In this document: piece by piece, positions 23,757 to 27,523 of the stretch
How positions within the stretch are numbered: the stretch's first letter is position 1
Layout: each line of letters starts with the position of its first letter
From: JBPBPI01 sp050954885
Lineage (GTDB): Bacteria > Pseudomonadota > Alphaproteobacteria > Caedimonadales > Caedimonadaceae
NCBI GenBank assembly: GCA_050954885.1
Contig: JBPBPI010000127.1
Span: 1 to 27,523 of the forward strand
Reading direction: 5' to 3'
Length of the DNA: 27,523 nt
Notes under the pieces: model-generated
Told to the model about the DNA's origin: nothing
The model's database searches: none
Seen by the model: only the letters and a program-made list of their open reading frames with translations
Translations under genes and position numbers: made by a program

Positions 23757-25313
23757 TTAATCATGTTGAAGGCGTGGAAACAACCCCTCTGGCACAGGAA
23801 GTGTGTCACCAGGTGTTAATTTACGATCTAACAAATGACATAAGTTGCGTTGATCCTGTGCCACAGCCAACTGATCTAACAATTTAGAAGCAGCTTTGGG
23901 AACAATGGCTTGAGACAAAATTCCCATATGTCTTAAAACCTCGACTAAAACGTACAAAACTGTGTTCATCCGCAACGGATCTGTCTTTTTCAACGACCAA
24001 GGTTGCTGAGCATCAATATATCGATTGCCTTCCGCCACCAACGCCCAAATACTCTCACACATTTTTGATAAAGCTTGATGATCCGCATGCTTGCGCACCT
24101 CATCGATTGTACGTTGACACAAATTTAAAATGTTTTGATCTTTTTCAGTGTACTCTTCAGGCTGTGGAATTTTACCTTCAGCATTTTTTTGAATGAATGA
24201 TAAAACACGTTGGGAAAGGTTACCAAAATCATTGGCCAAGTCTGAATTAATTCTTTGCAGTAAAGCACCTTCTGAAAATTCACCATCTTGTCCAAAGGGA
24301 ACCTCGCGGCATAGGAAATAACGAATTTGATCTGAGCCATACTTTTCAATTAAAGCAATAGGATCGATGGTATTTTTTAAAGATTTAGAAATCTTGGCTC
24401 CTTGATTTGTCCACCAACCGTGGGCAAATACTTTCTTAGGCGGCTGAAGACCCGCTGCCATCAAAAAGGCGGGCCAATAAACCGCGTGGAACCTTAAAAT
24501 ATCTTTACCCATTAAATGCAATGATTCTGACCAAAGTCTTTGTGATTTTTCATCAAAATCATCAGGGTACCCCAGAGACGTTAAGTAAATTGTGAGGGCT
24601 TCAAGCCAGACATACATAATGGGGTTACGATCAGACGTCGACGCAATGTCGCTTGCTTGTGGCACAGGAATACCCCAATTAAACGTAGACCGAGAGATCG
24701 ATAGATCATGAAGGCCACCTTCGACAAAACGCATTACCTCGTTGCGGCGCGATTCAGGACTAATAAAATCTGGATTCGTGCGATAGAATTCTAGCAATGG
24801 TTCTTGCCAGGCCGAAAGACGAAAAAAGTGGCTTGGCTCTTCCACCCACTCAACCGCAGCACCCGAAGGGGCTTTTCCATCAATTAATTCTTTTTCCCCA
24901 TAAAAAGCCTCATCCCGTATGGCGTACCAGCCGGCATAAGTTGATTCATAGATATGTCCATTTTCTTCTATACACTGCCAAATATGTTGAGCCGCTTTAT
25001 GATGATGTGGATCGGTTGTGCGCATAAATGCATCAGGGGTGGCATCGATAATGGGATATAGATCCCGAAAATGTTGTGACACTTTATTGACAAAATCTAA
25101 GGGTGCCATATTGGCCTCTCGCGCCGACTTTTCAATCTTTTGACCATATTCATCGGTGCCTGTCATAAAAAATACATCATAGCCATCAAGTCGCTTAAAT
25201 CGCGCCAAAACATCCGCCGTAATGGTTGTATAGGCACTGCCAATATGAGGCGCATCATTGACATAATAAATGGGTGTCGTGATGTAATATTTTTTGCGCG
25301 GCATCCTAGGCAT
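23757..25313 (-). CDS. metG: methionyl-tRNA synthetase
   Basis: The 518-residue class I enzyme charges tRNA-Met. The HIGH box appears as HIGS (residues 23-26) in VNDAPHIGSAYT, and the KMSKS loop as KISKS (307-311). FMTGTDEYGQKI, GWYAIRDEAFY and FNWGIPVP are family signatures. The connective-peptide region has no four-cysteine zinc cluster, as in the shorter alphaproteobacterial and mitochondrial-like form, and there is no C-terminal EMAP-like tRNA-binding domain. ATG 25313 is preferred; a TTG directly before it is less likely. It is the first gene of a metG-tpiA unit and is divergent from the terminase gene, 84 bases away. Confidence 0.97.
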   Translation of the reverse strand: MPRMPRKKYYITTPIYYVNDAPHIGSAYTTITADVLARFKRLDGYDVFFMTGTDEYGQKIEKSAREANMAPLDFVNKVSQHFRDLYPIIDATPDAFMRTTDPHHHKAAQHIWQCIEENGHIYESTYAGWYAIRDEAFYGEKELIDGKAPSGAAVEWVEEPSHFFRLSAWQEPLLEFYRTNPDFISPESRRNEVMRFVEGGLHDLSISRSTFNWGIPVPQASDIASTSDRNPIMYVWLEALTIYLTSLGYPDDFDEKSQRLWSESLHLMGKDILRFHAVYWPAFLMAAGLQPPKKVFAHGWWTNQGAKISKSLKNTIDPIALIEKYGSDQIRYFLCREVPFGQDGEFSEGALLQRINSDLANDFGNLSQRVLSFIQKNAEGKIPQPEEYTEKDQNILNLCQRTIDEVRKHADHQALSKMCESIWALVAEGNRYIDAQQPWSLKKTDPLRMNTVLYVLVEVLRHMGILSQAIVPKAASKLLDQLAVAQDQRNLCHLLDRKLTPGDTLPVPEGLFPRLQHD

Positions 25314-25374
25314 CAACTTTCTTTAAATAAAAATTAAAAAAACATAACATTTCCAAGGGCAAATAGCCATCTTT

Positions 25375-25390
25375 GATCCTAAAGAGGATC
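25375..25390 (+). promoter_or_regulatory. small hairpin covering the terminase Shine-Dalgarno
   Basis: GATCCT-AAAG-AGGATC forms a 6-base stem with a 4-base loop. Its right arm contains AGGA, the Shine-Dalgarno for ATG 25398 (9 bases on). If it folds, it would hide the ribosome binding site and damp translation. The stem is short and no ligand domain is visible, so regulation is speculative. Confidence 0.4.
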
Positions 25391-25397
25391 TGAATTT

Positions 25398-26696
25398 ATG
25401 AATAAAAAACGTTCTGCACTTATTAAAGAGATAAAAAATTTCATTAATCAAGAATTAATTCACAGGCACAGTCAAAAGATCAAATACGCCTGGCAGAGGC
25501 AAGCACGTCCTTCTCAACGCGAGCCAGAGGGCAATTGGCATACCTGGTTGATTTTGGCAGGCCGGGGTTTTGGTAAAACCCGTGTGGGGGCAGAGACACT
25601 TCGTCGGTGGGTATGTCAAAAAAGATATCATCGAATTGCCTTGATTGCCGATACCGAAGGCGATGGCCGCGATGTCATGATTGAAGGTGAAAGCGGCATA
25701 CTTGCCGTGCATTCTGAAGAAGAACGTCCCTGTTATGAGCCTTCTAAACGACGATTGGTATGGAAAAATGGCGCAATCGCCACGCTATACAGTGCCGAAA
25801 ATTATGAAAAATTACGCGGTCCCCAATTTGATGCGGCTTGGATCGATGAAATGGCCAAATTTCGTCAAGCTGAAAAAATATGGCAACAACTACAATTTGG
25901 TCTGCGCTTGGGAACAGATCCCAAGGTCATTATTACAACCACACCGCGACCTCTGCTCTTTTTAAATCAACTGATGGCCCAAGAAGGTCAAGGCTTAATT
26001 GTCACCCGCGGATCTACCTTTGATAATAAAGACAATCTCTCACCTTCTTTTCTGTCATGTATGGAACAAACCTATGCTAATACGCGTTTGGGACTTCAAG
26101 AACTTTATGGTGAAGTCTTGGCGTCTTCGCATCAAGCTTTATGGCGTTATGAAACCTTGGACAAATTGCGTGTGACCTCATTGCCCTTCTTTAAACGTTT
26201 GGTTGTGGCTTTAGATCCGGCTGTGACCAATCACGCTACCAGCGATGAAACAGGTATCATTGTGGCAGGATTATCGCAAACGGGAGAGGCTTATATCCTT
26301 GAAGATTTAAGTGGTAAATATTCAACCGCAAGATGGGCTGAAATTGCGGTTGATGCCTACCGACGTTGGCAAGCCGACCGGTTGGTGGCTGAAGTCAACA
26401 AAGGGGGTGATTTGGTTGAAAAAGTGATCCGTTCGGTTGATCCCTTGATCAGTTATAAAGGTCTGCATGCCTCACGGGGGAAAATGACACGGGCCGAGCC
26501 GATTGCTGCTTTGTATGAACAAGGGAAAGTATTTCACGTGGCAACAGGTCTGGCACAACTGGAGCGTCAGCTTTGTACCTATACAGGAGATAAAGGCGAA
26601 CCTTCGCCTGACCGCCTGGATGCGTTGGTATGGGCTTTAACCGAATTGATGTTCGAATCGTCCCAACGACCCAAACCCCATTTATGGAAAATTTAA
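25398..26696 (+). CDS. terminase large subunit, gene-transfer-agent/prophage type DNA-packaging ATPase-nuclease
   Basis: The 432-residue protein matches the large terminase family found at the head of alphaproteobacterial gene transfer agent clusters. The ATPase half has Walker A AGRGFGKT (54-61) and Walker B AAWIDE (146-151). The coupling motif region is VIITTTPRP. The RNase H-like nuclease half has Asp273 (VVALDPAV), Glu332 (LVAEVNKGG) and Asp405/Asp408 (SPDRLDALVWA). All catalytic motifs appear intact. AGAGGA precedes ATG 25398, partly inside a hairpin. No portal, protease, capsid or tail gene is next to it: the neighbours are metG and gmk. In a working system it would pump DNA into a capsid; here it is either a conserved remnant or acts with genes elsewhere, as in the scattered GTA genes of Rickettsiales. 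Confidence 0.92.
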   Translation: MNKKRSALIKEIKNFINQELIHRHSQKIKYAWQRQARPSQREPEGNWHTWLILAGRGFGKTRVGAETLRRWVCQKRYHRIALIADTEGDGRDVMIEGESGILAVHSEEERPCYEPSKRRLVWKNGAIATLYSAENYEKLRGPQFDAAWIDEMAKFRQAEKIWQQLQFGLRLGTDPKVIITTTPRPLLFLNQLMAQEGQGLIVTRGSTFDNKDNLSPSFLSCMEQTYANTRLGLQELYGEVLASSHQALWRYETLDKLRVTSLPFFKRLVVALDPAVTNHATSDETGIIVAGLSQTGEAYILEDLSGKYSTARWAEIAVDAYRRWQADRLVAEVNKGGDLVEKVIRSVDPLISYKGLHASRGKMTRAEPIAALYEQGKVFHVATGLAQLERQLCTYTGDKGEPSPDRLDALVWALTELMFESSQRPKPHLWKI

Positions 26697-26749
26697 AAAA
26701 TTTTCTATCTCTGATTGAGAAAAGCCCCAAATTATGATAGCTATTTTTA

Positions 26750-27388
26750 ATGACTATTCCCTCTTCTCTTATGCAACGTCGCGGTTTGATGTTGGTTTTA
26801 TCGTCGCCTTCGGGTGCAGGAAAAACCTCAATCTCGCGTCAACTGCTTGCTTTAAATCAAGATCTACAGCTTTCTGTCTCTGTCACGACACGCCCTCAAC
26901 GTCCTAGTGAAATTCATGGCAAAGACTATCTTTTTATCACAGAGGCTGAATTTTTAAAGCATCGTGATCAAGGAAATTTATTGGAATCAGCCACAGTGTT
27001 CGATCATTCTTACGGCACCCCTCGAGGGCCGGTTGAGCAACATCTTAATGAGGGCAAAGATGTTTTATTTGATATTGACTGGCAAGGCACACAATTATTA
27101 AGTCAATCGGCACGTGGCGATTTGGTCACCCTTTTTATTCTCCCCCCCTCGTGGCAAGAGCTAGAGCGACGTCTAAGATCACGCGCGCAAGATAGCGATG
27201 AGATCGTCAATAAAAGAATGTCCAAAGCTCATGATGAAATGAGCCATTGGGCAGAATACGATTATGTTTTAATCAACGATAATTTTGAAGAAACTGTAAG
27301 CAGAGCTCAAGCCATTTTGACCGCTGAAAGGTTAAAACGAAATCGTCAACTCAGTTTAAGTGATTTTATTATAAATCTTAAAAATTAG
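26750..27388 (+). CDS. gmk: guanylate kinase
   Basis: The 212-residue enzyme phosphorylates GMP to GDP with ATP. The P-loop is SSPSGAGKTS (18-27); the GMP-binding region has SVSVTTRPQRPSE and GKDYLFI, followed by LESATVFDHSYGTPRGPV and DVLFDIDWQGTQLL. The lid region is LRSRAQDSDEIVNKRM. The length is typical. ATG 26750 is the first start; ATG 26771 would remove seven poorly conserved residues, and neither has a clear Shine-Dalgarno. The gene follows the terminase by 53 bases in the same direction, so it may share its transcript although the functions differ. Confidence 0.96.
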   Translation: MTIPSSLMQRRGLMLVLSSPSGAGKTSISRQLLALNQDLQLSVSVTTRPQRPSEIHGKDYLFITEAEFLKHRDQGNLLESATVFDHSYGTPRGPVEQHLNEGKDVLFDIDWQGTQLLSQSARGDLVTLFILPPSWQELERRLRSRAQDSDEIVNKRMSKAHDEMSHWAEYDYVLINDNFEETVSRAQAILTAERLKRNRQLSLSDFIINLKN

Positions 27389-27406
27389 GACATTAAGAAA
27401 TTAAAT

Positions 27407-27523
27407 ATGGAACAGATAACGCCATGCATCGATATTGCGTTTAAAAAGATTTTTGGTGTTGAAGAGAACAAAGATCTGTTGATCTCGTTTATCAATTCGA
27501 TCGTCAGTGCTGAAGATCAGATC
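27407..27523 (+). CDS. Rpn-family PD-(D/E)XK nuclease/transposase-like protein (partial, 5' end)
   Basis: Thirty-nine codons are visible from ATG 27407, with AAGAAA upstream, and the frame is open at the window edge. The beginning MEQITPCIDIAFKKIFG matches the PTxDxAFKKIFG start typical of Rpn proteins (recombination-promoting nuclease, often annotated as PD-(D/E)XK nuclease family transposase), continuing with KDLLISFINSIV as expected. The catalytic core lies beyond the window. Such genes are often multicopy in host-associated bacteria. Confidence 0.8.
   Translation, partial: MEQITPCIDIAFKKIFGVEENKDLLISFINSIVSAEDQI

Noticed and set aside
24797..25027. Plus-strand open frame inside metG
   Set aside because: Antisense to catalytic regions of an intact housekeeping gene.
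25398..27388. A prophage or full gene transfer agent cluster
   Set aside because: Only the terminase is present; the flanking genes are metG/tpiA and gmk, and no structural phage gene is seen.

Overview
The window looks like a chromosomal segment of an AT-rich, host-associated alphaproteobacterium, most plausibly of the Holosporales type (Caedibacter/Odyssella/Paracaedibacter relatives). The pointers are a zinc-cluster-free methionyl-tRNA synthetase, an NDUFAF5-like methyltransferase, a lone gene-transfer-agent-type terminase, several exported orphan proteins, Sel1/TPR-type repeats, an Rpn-type gene, and several reading frames broken by one base. Intact triosephosphate isomerase argues against Rickettsia, which has lost glycolysis. 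The lineage call is inference from gene content; no rRNA is present.

Layout. (1) 1-3.23 kb, plus strand: an AT-rich block with the tail of one gene and three orphan genes; the first orphan has a probable frame break in an A7 tract, the second encodes a large exported protein, the third a two-helix membrane protein. (2) 3.25-8.45 kb, minus strand: a tripartite-efflux operon in the order membrane fusion protein, RND pump, then an NDUFAF5-like methyltransferase. (3) 8.57-10.98 kb, plus strand: a GT4 glycosyltransferase, a GT9 heptosyltransferase-like enzyme and SdhE, the latter overlapping the GT9 gene. (4) 11.1-18.3 kb: a compact type II secretion/type IV pilus-like locus. Two prepilin-like genes lie on the plus strand and converge on a tight minus-strand operon gspE-gspF-(PilM/N or GspL-like)-(PilO-like)-(PilP/MshK-like). 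Both gspE and gspF carry one-base frame disruptions. No secretin and no prepilin peptidase are seen here. (5) 18.3-22.9 kb: a very AT-rich accessory block with a 479-base gene-free stretch, a long exported repeat protein that is probably one gene split by a one-base frame change, and two small exported orphans. (6) 23.0-27.5 kb: housekeeping genes metG-tpiA (minus strand), a solitary terminase large subunit whose Shine-Dalgarno sits in a small hairpin, gmk, and the start of an Rpn-family gene.

How the genes work together: the efflux genes form a drug or metabolite pump that would need a TolC-like channel from elsewhere. The GT4/GT9 pair probably acts on lipopolysaccharide core or another surface glycan. 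The prepilins, GspE, GspF and the M/N-O-P-like proteins are parts of one envelope-spanning pseudopilus machine. The main curiosities are the repeated single-base frame breaks (decay, slippage or assembly error), the fused PilM/N-like protein, the EF-hand-like loop in a pseudopilin, and the isolated terminase.
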